Source: a bacterium (lineage in GTDB: Bacteria > Electryoneota > RPQS01). Taken from it: 64,000 nt of DNA. Location: assembly GCA_013360195.1 (NCBI GenBank), contig JABWCQ010000016.1, positions 1-64,000 on the forward strand. The letters run 5' to 3'. Below, piece after piece: positions 1-8,237 of this stretch (within the stretch, counting starts at the first letter, position 1; every line of letters starts with the position of its first letter). Position numbers and translations under genes: made by a program. Below the pieces are notes generated by a model. The model was given only the letters and a program-made list of their open reading frames with translations. It had not been told where the DNA came from and did not search any database.

Positions 1-1
1 T

Positions 2-817
2 GCAACATTTAATCATAACAATACGTCGTTCCCGTTGACCGGGCAGCACATTTCTGCGACGTGTAATCAATGCCATGCGTCAGGTCAGTATGACGGACTG
101 CCTACAACCTGCGTGAGTTGCCATTTGGCCGATTACAATGGGACAGAAGATCCGGATCACGAGGCGGCGCAGTTCCCGACCACCTGCCAGACCTGTCACA
201 CGACGTCCAACTGGGATGCAACATTTAATCATAACAATACGTCGTTCCCGTTGACCGGCGCGCATGTGCAGGCAACGTGTTTGCTGTGCCATGCGTCTGG
301 TCAGTATGACGGACTGCCTACAACCTGCGTGAGTTGCCACTTGGCCGATTTCAATGCAACGACGGAGCCGGACCACGAAGCGGCGCAGTTCCCGACCACC
401 TGCCAGACCTGTCACACGACGTCCAACTGGGATGCAACATTTAATCATAACAATACGTCGTTCCCGTTGACCGGGCAGCACATTTCTGCGACGTGTAATC
501 AATGCCATGCGTCAGGTCAGTATGACGGACCCGAGCCGGATCACGAAGCTGCGCAGTTCCCAACCACCTGTCAGACCTGTCACACGACGTCCAACTGGGA
601 TGCAACGTTTAATCATAACAACACGTCGTTCCCGTTGACCGGCGCGCATCTCACGGCAAACTGCAATCAGTGCCACTCCGGTGGAATCTATGACGGTCTT
701 ACGACTTTCTGTTTTGATTGCCATCTGGCCGACTACAACGGCTCGGCCGATCCCGATCACCAAGCGGATCAGTATCCAACAACCTGCGATGATTGCCACA
801 CAACGTCAAACTGGACT
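2..817 (+). repeat. tandem coding repeat, 216-bp units (216, 216, 168, 216)
   Basis: Units start at 2, 218, 434 and 602, and the block start recurs in divergent form at 818. Units 1 to 3 share long identical stretches. The first 97 or so bases of units 1 and 3 are the same, while the back half of unit 3 looks more like unit 2. Unit 3 is 48 bp (16 codons) shorter and loses one heme site but stays in frame. This is the pattern of recent unequal recombination or gene conversion inside the cytochrome gene. An assembly collapse in the repeat could give the same picture. Confidence 0.9.
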
Positions 818-1084
818 TCGACGTTTAATCACACGCCGCTTTTCCCCATTAATTCAGGCGCACATCGAAACGAGTGGAACACCTGTTGGGAATGTCATCG
901 CAACGGCGACTTCGCGGACTTCAGTTGCACGCATTGCCATGAACACCGGCAATCGGAGGCCGATGACGAGCACAGCGACGTGAACGGCTACGTATGGCTG
1001 AGCAGCGCATGTTACAGTTGCCATCCTGATGGCCGCAGTCTTCAGTATCCGCCACAATTCCCCGGTATGCCGAAGCTGAAATGA
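2..1084 (+). CDS. multiheme c-type cytochrome, 3' part (5' end outside the window)
   Basis: The reading frame is open from base 2, so the N terminus and signal peptide lie upstream. The 360 or so visible residues contain 14 CxxCH heme-binding motifs (CNQCH, CVSCH, CQTCH, CLLCH, CFDCH, CDDCH, CWECH, CTHCH, CYSCH). They sit in repeats that also carry a TFNHNNTSFPLTG block followed by a His, the usual pattern of cytochrome c7/c3-like repeat domains. Such proteins are exported, take heme covalently in the periplasm and act as electron wires. The first four repeat units are nearly identical at DNA level. The third lacks one CVSCH heme. The stop overlaps the start of the next gene (ATGA at 1081-1084), so the two are probably co-translated. 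The partner redox enzyme is not visible, so the electron donor and acceptor are unknown. Confidence 0.9.
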   Translation, partial: ATFNHNNTSFPLTGQHISATCNQCHASGQYDGLPTTCVSCHLADYNGTEDPDHEAAQFPTTCQTCHTTSNWDATFNHNNTSFPLTGAHVQATCLLCHASGQYDGLPTTCVSCHLADFNATTEPDHEAAQFPTTCQTCHTTSNWDATFNHNNTSFPLTGQHISATCNQCHASGQYDGPEPDHEAAQFPTTCQTCHTTSNWDATFNHNNTSFPLTGAHLTANCNQCHSGGIYDGLTTFCFDCHLADYNGSADPDHQADQYPTTCDDCHTTSNWTSTFNHTPLFPINSGAHRNEWNTCWECHRNGDFADFSCTHCHEHRQSEADDEHSDVNGYVWLSSACYSCHPDGRSLQYPPQFPGMPKLK

Positions 1085-2670
1085 CGCGCACTTCTTTCAC
1101 ATACTGGGGTCTTGTCGCGATCCTATTGTTGTGCGGCGCCACGCCCTTGCGCGCAGGGGAAGTTGCTGCGCGTGTAACCTATGTCGCGTGGAAAACGCTC
1201 TACTTGAATGCAGGGCGTGCGCAAGGTGTTGAAAACGGTCTTAATGGACTGTTATACCGCGGCGAAAGTCTCGTCGGGGAAATCACCGTCGCAGCGACGG
1301 CTGACTCAACTTGCGTGGCGACTCTTACGGCAGAGGGTGTTGTTGCTCTGCCCGGGGATCGGGCGATTATTTTGCTAATGGATTCTGAAAACCGCAACTT
1401 TCCGGCAGCAGCTCACTCGCCCATGCATTCAAACACAAATGATGCAGGTCGGCTCGTTTCAAGGCAACGAAAGCCGCACGGCAGATTCACAGGACGCGTA
1501 AGTTTCCAAACGGACATTTATCAGGACAACTCTAGCACGGAAGTGAATCCAGGCGCGACTCTTAGGTCAACCATTCCAGGCGTCATCACAAACAATTCCT
1601 CGTTAAGCTTGAAGTATCGCGGGCGGCAACGCACTAATCCAAATGGCAAGATATGGCAACATCGCTTGTACGAAGCTGGCCTTTCTTTCGAGTCTACGGA
1701 ACAGCGGTGGCGCGCCAGTTTTGGTCGCATTCAGGCTGGATCTGTGGCCGGGATTGGGTACCTCGATGGAGCGTATGGCGAGGTGGGACTGGGAAATGGC
1801 TTTGCCGTTGGGGCATTCGGAGGGGCACAGGCTCAATCGGATCTATCAAATACCGACTTCAGCACTACGAAGGGTGGAGTCCTGCTCACGCACCGGCGCA
1901 GCGCGAGCTTTGTTCGCCGTAGCCAGTTTACTCTAGCCATGGCAGGAGAATACGTTTACGGGAATCTCAGCCGTGAGTTCATTTATCAGCAAAGCACGCT
2001 GAGCCTTGGCAACGGATTCTCGCTCTATGAGAGTTCCGATTTCAATATCAATCGCGGCTGGCGCCATGATGCAGAAGGTTCTGCTCTGTCACTCGCGAAT
2101 ATGCTGGCAAATGTCAGGTACGTGCCGTTCCGGTCAACTACTCTTAGTATCGGATATGATGGCCGCGCTCGCTATCACGAATGGGAATCCCGCGAGACAC
2201 CGGACAGCTTGTTTGACGATGCGATCCGACACGGTCTTCGAGCAGGAATCGAACTCTCATTCTTGCACGGCGTGAGACTGGCTGCTCAGCAGAGTTACCG
2301 CAGCGATCCTGCGGATGACACGTTCTATCCTTCCGGGTCCTATTCTTTGTCCACAAACTCGATTCTTCATAATCCGGTCGGAGCCTCTGTCCGCTTCAAC
2401 AGGTTCAGCAACAGGTTTTCAACCGGTGATTTGAGGTCTGTTTCTGCATCCTGGGCACCTGTACGATATGCCGAGTTGCGAGCGGAATACGGTCAAACGC
2501 AGTATGTCTACAGGCTGGATAAGTACAAGTCCGATTCAAATTGGATGCGCGCTTCCTTCGACCTCAATCTTCGGTCCGGCACTTATTTGTCGTTACAAGT
2601 CGATCAAAGTTCAACCGCGGACGAAACAACGGTCCGGAGTTTCATTGAATTAGGTCAACGGTTCCGGTAG
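1081..2670 (+). CDS. outer-membrane beta-barrel-like protein, probable partner of the multiheme cytochrome
   Basis: This 529-residue protein starts with a clear signal peptide (hydrophobic LVAILLLCGATPLRA, cleavage near residue 25). Residues 26 to about 100 look like a small beta domain (AGRAQGVENG, GESLVGEITV) of the kind seen at the start of some FlgT-like or barrel proteins. From about residue 130 the sequence alternates polar and aromatic or hydrophobic residues with many Gly and Tyr, as in a transmembrane beta barrel, and it ends in FIELGQRFR. It overlaps the cytochrome gene by four bases. A barrel encoded with a multiheme cytochrome is the layout of porin-cytochrome conduits, so a role in moving electrons across the outer membrane is plausible. 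That is inferred from context only. No family name is assigned. Confidence 0.6.
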   Translation: MTRTSFTYWGLVAILLLCGATPLRAGEVAARVTYVAWKTLYLNAGRAQGVENGLNGLLYRGESLVGEITVAATADSTCVATLTAEGVVALPGDRAIILLMDSENRNFPAAAHSPMHSNTNDAGRLVSRQRKPHGRFTGRVSFQTDIYQDNSSTEVNPGATLRSTIPGVITNNSSLSLKYRGRQRTNPNGKIWQHRLYEAGLSFESTEQRWRASFGRIQAGSVAGIGYLDGAYGEVGLGNGFAVGAFGGAQAQSDLSNTDFSTTKGGVLLTHRRSASFVRRSQFTLAMAGEYVYGNLSREFIYQQSTLSLGNGFSLYESSDFNINRGWRHDAEGSALSLANMLANVRYVPFRSTTLSIGYDGRARYHEWESRETPDSLFDDAIRHGLRAGIELSFLHGVRLAAQQSYRSDPADDTFYPSGSYSLSTNSILHNPVGASVRFNRFSNRFSTGDLRSVSASWAPVRYAELRAEYGQTQYVYRLDKYKSDSNWMRASFDLNLRSGTYLSLQVDQSSTADETTVRSFIELGQRFR

Positions 2671-3073
2671 AAACGGTGCTAAAGTACGCTGGTATGGGTC
2701 CTGATCGATCAGTGGCGGGTGTACTGCAGTACTGTTTGTCCACATAGCTCACTGGGCTGCGAGTCACCCGCGCCAAAAACAGGGAGCACCACCCTCCGTC
2801 TTCGCCGCGCGACATCGGAAGCGAGTATGTCCTATCCTGCAACTGGCACTGAAGACAGGGCAGATCACGAGCGTGGCGAGCAGCAGTATAATGATGCAGA
2901 GCATAATGAAGATGCTCTTAAACAAAACGCGAACCTCACCCGCTTCAAGAGCTCGAACTTCGAGAGTATTCAGGTCAAGTTCAATGCAGATGGCCGCAGC
3001 GGCATGCGAGAAGAGGTAACCGCGATTCATATTGTAATCCAATGTGAAGTTGCGCCTTCCGCTCAGTATTTCT
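2671..3073. other. intergenic stretch between convergent genes
   Basis: These 403 bases separate two converging transcription units. Overlapping open frames exist on both strands (for example 2764-3042 on the minus strand, with one hydrophobic stretch). They start at TTG or lack a ribosome site and have no recognisable family. No convincing terminator hairpin was found. I see no supported gene here. Confidence 0.4.
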
Positions 3074-5077
3074 CTAACTGAAATTTGCGGGCAGGAATAC
3101 TCTGAAGACCGTCCCCTTATCGGTAGCCGACTCTACTTGAATATCTCCCCCATGCTCTTGAACAATTTGATGAGCAATTGTTAGTCCCAATCCAACTCCC
3201 ACTCCAACACCCCAAGTCGTATAGCCGGGATCAAAAATTCTTGCCATTCGATCCTTTGGAATGCCAATTCCATTGTCTGACACCTCAACCACAATCTCAT
3301 CATTTTTCAAATATGTCCGAATGATAATTTTTCCAGTCACTGGAATTGCATTGTTCGCATTGCTCAAAAGCTGCAGGAACATTTGATTCAATTTTGCGGG
3401 GTAGCAGTGTATTCTCGGCAGCGGCTGGAATTCTTTCACCACCTCAATCCCGGGCTTTCGCTCCTGCTCAAAGACAGATAATGCATCCTCAATGCTTCTG
3501 TGAATATCAAGGCTTTGCCTGTCCGCTTCGTCCAACCTGACAAAGCTCTTCATTTTCGATACTATGCGGGCAACACGGTTTGCCCCCTCGGCAACAACTC
3601 CCTGGTTTTGAAGGAGAATTTCGAGCAATTTTCCAATCCTTTCGCTGCTCTGCGACTCCGGCAATTCATTGATAGTCTCGGAAAGCTTGCTTACACATGT
3701 CTGTATATTCATGCTTGAACTTTGCACAGCCGCGATCGGATTATTGAATTCGTGCGACATCCCGGCCACAAAGCGGCCCATGGCCGCCATTTTTTCCGAC
3801 TGAACCAATTGCGCTTGAGTCTTTCGGAGTTCGAGATTCGCCCTGCTTAGATCCTCATTTGACCTTTCGAGCAACGCATAGGAACTTTCAAGGTCCTCCA
3901 TCGCCTTCTTGAGAGCGTTTTCAGTTGCCTTCCGATCCGTTATGTCCGTGACTATCCCTTCGATTGCCTTGACGGAGCCATCCTCCCCGCGTTCTGCCCA
4001 CAGACTCATTTGTACAAAAAACTCGGAATCGTCACGTCTCCGAAAGCAGTACTCGCCGGTCAGCTGCCCGTACGTCGCTAGTGTTTGCATAACTTGAACA
4101 CGATCTTGCGGATTTCGATATACTTGCGCTCCGATGTCCGTGACTGTCTCTTTTGCCTGATCATCTGAGTCATAGCCTAACATCTTAACGAGCGCCGGGT
4201 TTGCGGTGATAACTCGACCTTCCGGTGTTGATCGAATAATACCTGCGGTCGCGTGCTCAAATATGCCGCGATACCGCTCCTCACTTTCACGGAGGGCTGT
4301 CTCCACGCGCTCTCGTTCGGCGATGTCCGCGATCAGAGCTTGCTGCATGCGACGCACACTGTCTGCAAGCCGACCGAGTTCATCTGTGGACTCATAGTCA
4401 AGCACCGCGTCGAGTCTTCCGTGGGCGATGGATTTTGTTACGGCTGTGATTCTCCGCAATGGTCGGAGCACGGAACTTATCAGTCCTATCGTAATGAAGA
4501 CAAGCATGCTGAGACATAGAATGATGGCAAGGCGCATGTTGCGCTGAGAAACAACACGGGATTGCCGCGCATTCTCAAAAGCCAACTCCATGCCGCTTTC
4601 GAGCCGATTGCCAAGTTCGATGTGCAGACTTGTAAGCTTTTCATAGCGACCGTTCATCTCCGCGACTTTCGGATACAGCTCCTCGTGGAGATCGCTTGCT
4701 ATGAACTGCATCGTGAGCGATCTTGCTAGATCAAAATAGCGAATGAATGCTTCATGAGTCTCATATATTAGCCGGGATTGATCCGGCAGAAGTTGTCTCA
4801 CCGAGTCTTCCAACGCGAGCACGCGGTCGCGCAGCTGATCCGCTTCGAGAATCATATCGGCATCCTGCAAGACAATAGCCGTTTGAAAGATGTGCCGCAT
4901 CTGCATGGTAAGGCTGTTCAGTTCGTTGCTCAGCCGAACTGCGGGAAAGGCCTCAAGCTCGATTTTGTCGGCAAGCTTTGCGTTTCGGTCGGCCTGCAAA
5001 TACGATATGCCGTATATGACGATAAATGCCATTGCGGCAAGCAACGGCATTGACATGATTTTGTGAGTGAATCTCAT
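3074..5077 (-). CDS. membrane sensor histidine kinase (periplasmic domain, HAMP, PAS, HisKA, HATPase)
   Basis: The 667-residue protein has a membrane helix at about 10-28 and a mostly helical periplasmic sensor domain to about 178. A second helix lies at about 181-203, HAMP at 204-256, PAS at about 262-382 and a coiled coil to about 430. The H box GMSHEFNNP has phosphoacceptor His 442. The C-terminal ATPase has LLSNANNA (N box), SDNGIGIP (G1) and GVGLGLTIA (G2). No receiver domain is fused and no response regulator lies next to it. It is the last gene of the 7869-3074 operon, 33 bases after the PstS-like gene. This suggests it reads a ligand handled by that porin and binding protein, perhaps phosphate or another oxyanion. 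The ligand is inference. Confidence 0.93.
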   Translation of the reverse strand: MRFTHKIMSMPLLAAMAFIVIYGISYLQADRNAKLADKIELEAFPAVRLSNELNSLTMQMRHIFQTAIVLQDADMILEADQLRDRVLALEDSVRQLLPDQSRLIYETHEAFIRYFDLARSLTMQFIASDLHEELYPKVAEMNGRYEKLTSLHIELGNRLESGMELAFENARQSRVVSQRNMRLAIILCLSMLVFITIGLISSVLRPLRRITAVTKSIAHGRLDAVLDYESTDELGRLADSVRRMQQALIADIAERERVETALRESEERYRGIFEHATAGIIRSTPEGRVITANPALVKMLGYDSDDQAKETVTDIGAQVYRNPQDRVQVMQTLATYGQLTGEYCFRRRDDSEFFVQMSLWAERGEDGSVKAIEGIVTDITDRKATENALKKAMEDLESSYALLERSNEDLSRANLELRKTQAQLVQSEKMAAMGRFVAGMSHEFNNPIAAVQSSSMNIQTCVSKLSETINELPESQSSERIGKLLEILLQNQGVVAEGANRVARIVSKMKSFVRLDEADRQSLDIHRSIEDALSVFEQERKPGIEVVKEFQPLPRIHCYPAKLNQMFLQLLSNANNAIPVTGKIIIRTYLKNDEIVVEVSDNGIGIPKDRMARIFDPGYTTWGVGVGVGLGLTIAHQIVQEHGGDIQVESATDKGTVFRVFLPANFS

Positions 5078-5110
5078 GTGTCGACTAAAATGTGACGTGG
5101 ATGCTTTGCT

Positions 5111-5533
5111 TCACTTGATGGTGATTCGTATCACTGGTTTGGTGGAAGGTATGAATGAAGTATAACCTATGGCACCGGGCGTTGAGCTGATGTAATCTAC
5201 AATTTCGGCCTCGGTGTCGAAAGCCTTCGGCGGCATGCCTCGCCCCGTGAACACCGCTTGCTTCCAGTAAGTTGAGAATTGTGATACGTCCCGGTCAAGG
5301 AACCGCTTCACGAAAGCAGTGTGAGTGGAACCCGACTTCAGAACGACAGGAACAATTCTCGTACCGTTTGACCATTGCGACTTCTTGCCCAGGTAGATGC
5401 GCTCAAGAGATGCCTTCTCGAGCGTCTTATCGGGCACACCGGTGTTTGCAAGAATATATATCTCCGCCGCCCATGCGCCCGAAAGAGTAGTAAGCAATAG
5501 CGCCAGGAGAATTGTTAATCTCAAAGCGTGCAT
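5111..5533 (-). CDS. small periplasmic PstS-like (phosphate-binding-type) protein
   Basis: The 140-residue protein has a signal peptide (MHALRLTILLALLLTTLSGAWA). The mature part resembles one lobe of PstS-type solute-binding proteins: LEKASLERIYLGKKSQWSNG, a conserved block with FVKRFLDRD, and near the end TPGAIGYTSF, the usual GxIGY motif. It is about half the size of a full PstS, as is usual for stand-alone PstS-like proteins beside kinases. The start at 5533 is chosen over a longer frame because its ATG overlaps the porin stop (ATGA) and begins the signal peptide directly. It lies between a porin and a sensor kinase, so it may bind the ligand in the periplasm and signal rather than feed an ABC transporter. 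No pstCAB genes are visible. Confidence 0.85.
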   Translation of the reverse strand: MHALRLTILLALLLTTLSGAWAAEIYILANTGVPDKTLEKASLERIYLGKKSQWSNGTRIVPVVLKSGSTHTAFVKRFLDRDVSQFSTYWKQAVFTGRGMPPKAFDTEAEIVDYISSTPGAIGYTSFIPSTKPVIRITIK

Positions 5534-6900
5534 CAGAAATGTACCGTGGTTTTCAGGAGCAGAGCGTGCCAATACCGCTCAAGATCGCCACTCACGACTC
5601 CTTCATGAATTGCCATTCCCTCGCGCAAGGCGACGCCGTCAATATAATGATACTCGGCCTTCACCATCCAGTTAGTATTCAATTCAAATCTCGTGCTCAA
5701 AGCCAAATCCTTCTCCCAGGCAACGTAATCCGGCCAACCGCGCAGCTTGGCGAATTCCCCCTCACGATCATCTGCCCGCGCATAATAAACTCCGTAGTAC
5801 ATTCCGCACGTCAGCCACTTGTTTGTGCGGCAATTCACCATCCCGTAAAGGCCTTCTTCTCTGGATGAGCCGGAATGTCCTTCATTCATGAGATTTGAAT
5901 TGAACTCACCACTCAGTGTAACGCACCTCCACGCGTATTCAGCCGAAAATGTAAGCAATTGATTTATGTCAAACTCGTCCTCATAGTTAACCTGCCTCGT
6001 AAATTCGCGTGGATTTCCGTTTGAGTCTACGAGCGATACCGCATACTGCCATCTGCTGGAAAGTTCGAATTCACCCACGATTGCAGTCGTACCCAGCCGC
6101 AGGCCGGGAATGGGAGGTGACCATGTGAAAGCTCCGCCGTACACAACAGGAAACAGGACTTTTTCATTCTGAGACCCGAGGTATTCAACTGCAATGGTTG
6201 AAGAGTCTGCTCCATATTCCATCAAAACTTCCTGCGCCACTGCCGGTGCAGAATTGAAACCGCCAAGTTCAAAACTTCCGCCCCAGAAACCACTCCGCGG
6301 ATTTGGAATGTTCAAAGTGCCGCACCACACTTCATAGTCGAAGTAACCGGTGTTGTGCAGAGGAACATTTCCGTACAGGCTCATGCCTTCGTGGGCAAGA
6401 ACAAAGTCGCGAAGCCCTTCGTTGTAAACACATTGCGGCAATAGCACACTCGTGCGGAGCATGTCAATATCCCGGCCTTGATTATGGAATCCCAGCGGCA
6501 GCTTGATCTTGCCAACACGCGCACCAAGATAGTCTTGCCACTGATAGTCACCGCCCGCCCAATCGATGAAGACCTGGTTGTTTCCTTCGAGTCCGAGATC
6601 TCGCGCCAGAAATTGAATGCCGACCCGCAGCTTGTCCGTCGGTGTCGCCAAAACAGTTGTGCCAACTTCATTGTATTCGAAGCTGCCTTTCTCAGACCGG
6701 TCTACGAGCAATTGGTTCGCTGAAGTCGTCACAAAACCCTGACTTGCAAAGCCATTGACGTACAAACCTTGCGTTTGTGCTGGTGCCGATTGCACCGACA
6801 AGAACAGACTGAACAGGCAGGCCATAGATACAGCTAAGGCCTGACGAATCAGGACTATGTAATAAGTTCTTGAATGACCAAAAGTCTTGAGTACCGCCAT
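5533..6900 (-). CDS. outer-membrane porin-like beta barrel
   Basis: The 455-residue protein has an N-terminal signal sequence (ACLFSLFLSVQSAPA, cleavage near residue 40). It then has long stretches of alternating hydrophobic and polar residues rich in Tyr, Trp and Gly, and ends in LLLKTTVHF, a C-terminal Phe as expected for BAM-inserted barrels. The lay-out resembles the porins often found beside PstS-like proteins and sensor kinases. The stop overlaps the start of the PstS-like gene, and the PAP2 gene ends 30 bases upstream. An internal Met at residue 26 would also give a signal peptide, so the exact start is uncertain. The substrate is unknown; an anion or phosphate channel is suggested only by neighbours. 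Confidence 0.75.
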   Translation of the reverse strand: MAVLKTFGHSRTYYIVLIRQALAVSMACLFSLFLSVQSAPAQTQGLYVNGFASQGFVTTSANQLLVDRSEKGSFEYNEVGTTVLATPTDKLRVGIQFLARDLGLEGNNQVFIDWAGGDYQWQDYLGARVGKIKLPLGFHNQGRDIDMLRTSVLLPQCVYNEGLRDFVLAHEGMSLYGNVPLHNTGYFDYEVWCGTLNIPNPRSGFWGGSFELGGFNSAPAVAQEVLMEYGADSSTIAVEYLGSQNEKVLFPVVYGGAFTWSPPIPGLRLGTTAIVGEFELSSRWQYAVSLVDSNGNPREFTRQVNYEDEFDINQLLTFSAEYAWRCVTLSGEFNSNLMNEGHSGSSREEGLYGMVNCRTNKWLTCGMYYGVYYARADDREGEFAKLRGWPDYVAWEKDLALSTRFELNTNWMVKAEYHYIDGVALREGMAIHEGVVSGDLERYWHALLLKTTVHF

Positions 6901-6930
6901 GTCGGATGCTCTGCTGAAATGATTAAATGA

Positions 6931-7869
6931 TCAGAAATTTATGGAGAAAGACAGCCCTGACGAGGAGCCGGGACCACCACTAAATGGCTGAACTTTCCAG
7001 TTTGCCGCGTGTCTGCCGACCAGCGCATCGGCTACTGCATAACCGTAGGCGCTGCCGACCCAAACATCAGATGCCCAATGCCAGCGTGAATCAATTCTCT
7101 GCAAGGCCACTGACGCCGCACAGAGATAGATAAGAATGTCAACCGGCACAGAGTGAATGTGCTCATCCATGACGCGTGCGATTTGGAACGCGTGCGATGA
7201 GTGCCCGGAAAAGAAGGATTGACCGGGTTCAAAAAAATCCCAATGAGTGGAGGAATACCCTTCAAGAGGACGAGGCCGTCCCGTTATCCTGTTCACCAGC
7301 ACTTTTGGCGGCCCGGCAATCAAGTAACTCTCAAGGATTTCCGCGCTCATCCGCGCCATCCTCTCGAATCCGACAAGATAAGAAAGAGCCGCAGCTCCAA
7401 AAATGTATTTGTTCATCGTACCTTGCCGGCCAATTGGCTCCAGAAACTCGCCTGCTTCATGGAAAGGTTCCACTATCCAGTGGTCCTTGTTTCGATGGAT
7501 TCCGTTAGTAATCTCATCATCGAGACAGTATATGCCTGCGCCAATAGCGACTATTCCGGCAAGGTATTTAAGAGACTTTGGACTAAGCCGCGCTGGTGAA
7601 GAATAAAGCCATACCGCATCCGATAAACCGGTCCTGCCTACGAATTCTATATCTTTCAATATCTTACGCGAGAAAACAGTCTTTCCAAACACCGGGTGCC
7701 CGTATGGTCTTGGCCGAGATCCGCTGCTGTCTGGAGTCGGGCCGCCGGATACCTGGGTAATGGCCAACGGAGACGGCACGCTCCCCGCGGGTGTAAATTC
7801 ACCGGCATGTGCCGATATCAGCGAAATGAATAGACAAATGGCAAAGCCGGTGATGGTACGGAACTTCAA
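6931..7869 (-). CDS. exported PAP2-superfamily phosphatase
   Basis: The 312-residue protein has a signal peptide (TGFAICLFISLISAHA) and a C-terminal PAP2 (vanadium-haloperoxidase-type acid phosphatase) core. The three catalytic motifs are visible: NRITGRPRP (normally K-x6-RP, with Asn in place of the Lys), FFSGHSSH (the PSGH block) and QRIDSRWHWASD (R-x5-H-x3-D). Family members dephosphorylate lipid phosphates or small phosphate esters at the membrane or in the periplasm. The start codon is TTG with a purine-rich stretch just upstream. It is the first gene of an operon continuing into a porin, a PstS-like protein and a sensor kinase, which would fit release and uptake or sensing of phosphate. 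Confidence 0.85.
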   Translation of the reverse strand: MKFRTITGFAICLFISLISAHAGEFTPAGSVPSPLAITQVSGGPTPDSSGSRPRPYGHPVFGKTVFSRKILKDIEFVGRTGLSDAVWLYSSPARLSPKSLKYLAGIVAIGAGIYCLDDEITNGIHRNKDHWIVEPFHEAGEFLEPIGRQGTMNKYIFGAAALSYLVGFERMARMSAEILESYLIAGPPKVLVNRITGRPRPLEGYSSTHWDFFEPGQSFFSGHSSHAFQIARVMDEHIHSVPVDILIYLCAASVALQRIDSRWHWASDVWVGSAYGYAVADALVGRHAANWKVQPFSGGPGSSSGLSFSINF

Positions 7870-8237
7870 CTCTTCTGGAAGATTGGGATTTGGGTGATAC
7901 GGCTCTTTTCAGACACTATTTACGGTGGATTTTGCATAGATTCAATAGCTTCACTGAATTAGAATTGTGTGAAACAGCTCGGAGGTGACAATTTAAGTTA
8001 TGTTTTTTCAATATGTTTACTTTGCGGACCGCACTTTCTGCACAACCTGCAGGGTCATATCCTCCTTTTTTCTAATAACTTGGTTTGCCTAGACAGGATA
8101 TTTTGAGTTTATCTTCTTATTTTGATGTCTGGTCGACCGCCACAAATTGATTGGCCAGAGTTTCTCAGCCGAAGTGCCCTCAAGTGCGTCTGGCGGCTGT
8201 AGGGCTCAGAATTAGCTTTGCCTCAAAACTGGTTAAA
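7870..8237. other. divergent promoter region
   Basis: These 368 bases separate the PAP2 operon (minus) from the histidine-kinase-led operon (plus), so promoters for both must lie here. The stretch is AT-rich around 7990-8130. I could not pick a -35/-10 pair with confidence. An open frame extends upstream of 8238 to a TTG at 8151, but its residues look non-coding. Confidence 0.4.

Noticed and set aside
80-799. Long open frames on the minus strand across the cytochrome repeats
   Set aside because: They are the antisense of the heme repeats, have repeated Arg/Val-rich content without any family and no ribosome site.
2-817. Direct repeats that could be read as a CRISPR-like or non-coding satellite array
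   Set aside because: Units are 216 bp, in frame, and every unit encodes CxxCH hemes, so they are coding repeats. No short spacer pattern exists.
2719-3081. Possible small genes on both strands in the gap after the barrel gene
   Set aside because: TTG or missing ribosome sites, overlapping frames on opposite strands, and no recognisable domain. The one hydrophobic stretch is not enough.
8151-8237. Longer N terminus for the soluble histidine kinase from a TTG
   Set aside because: The extra residues have no coiled-coil or domain pattern. The coiled coil starts right after the ATG at 8238.
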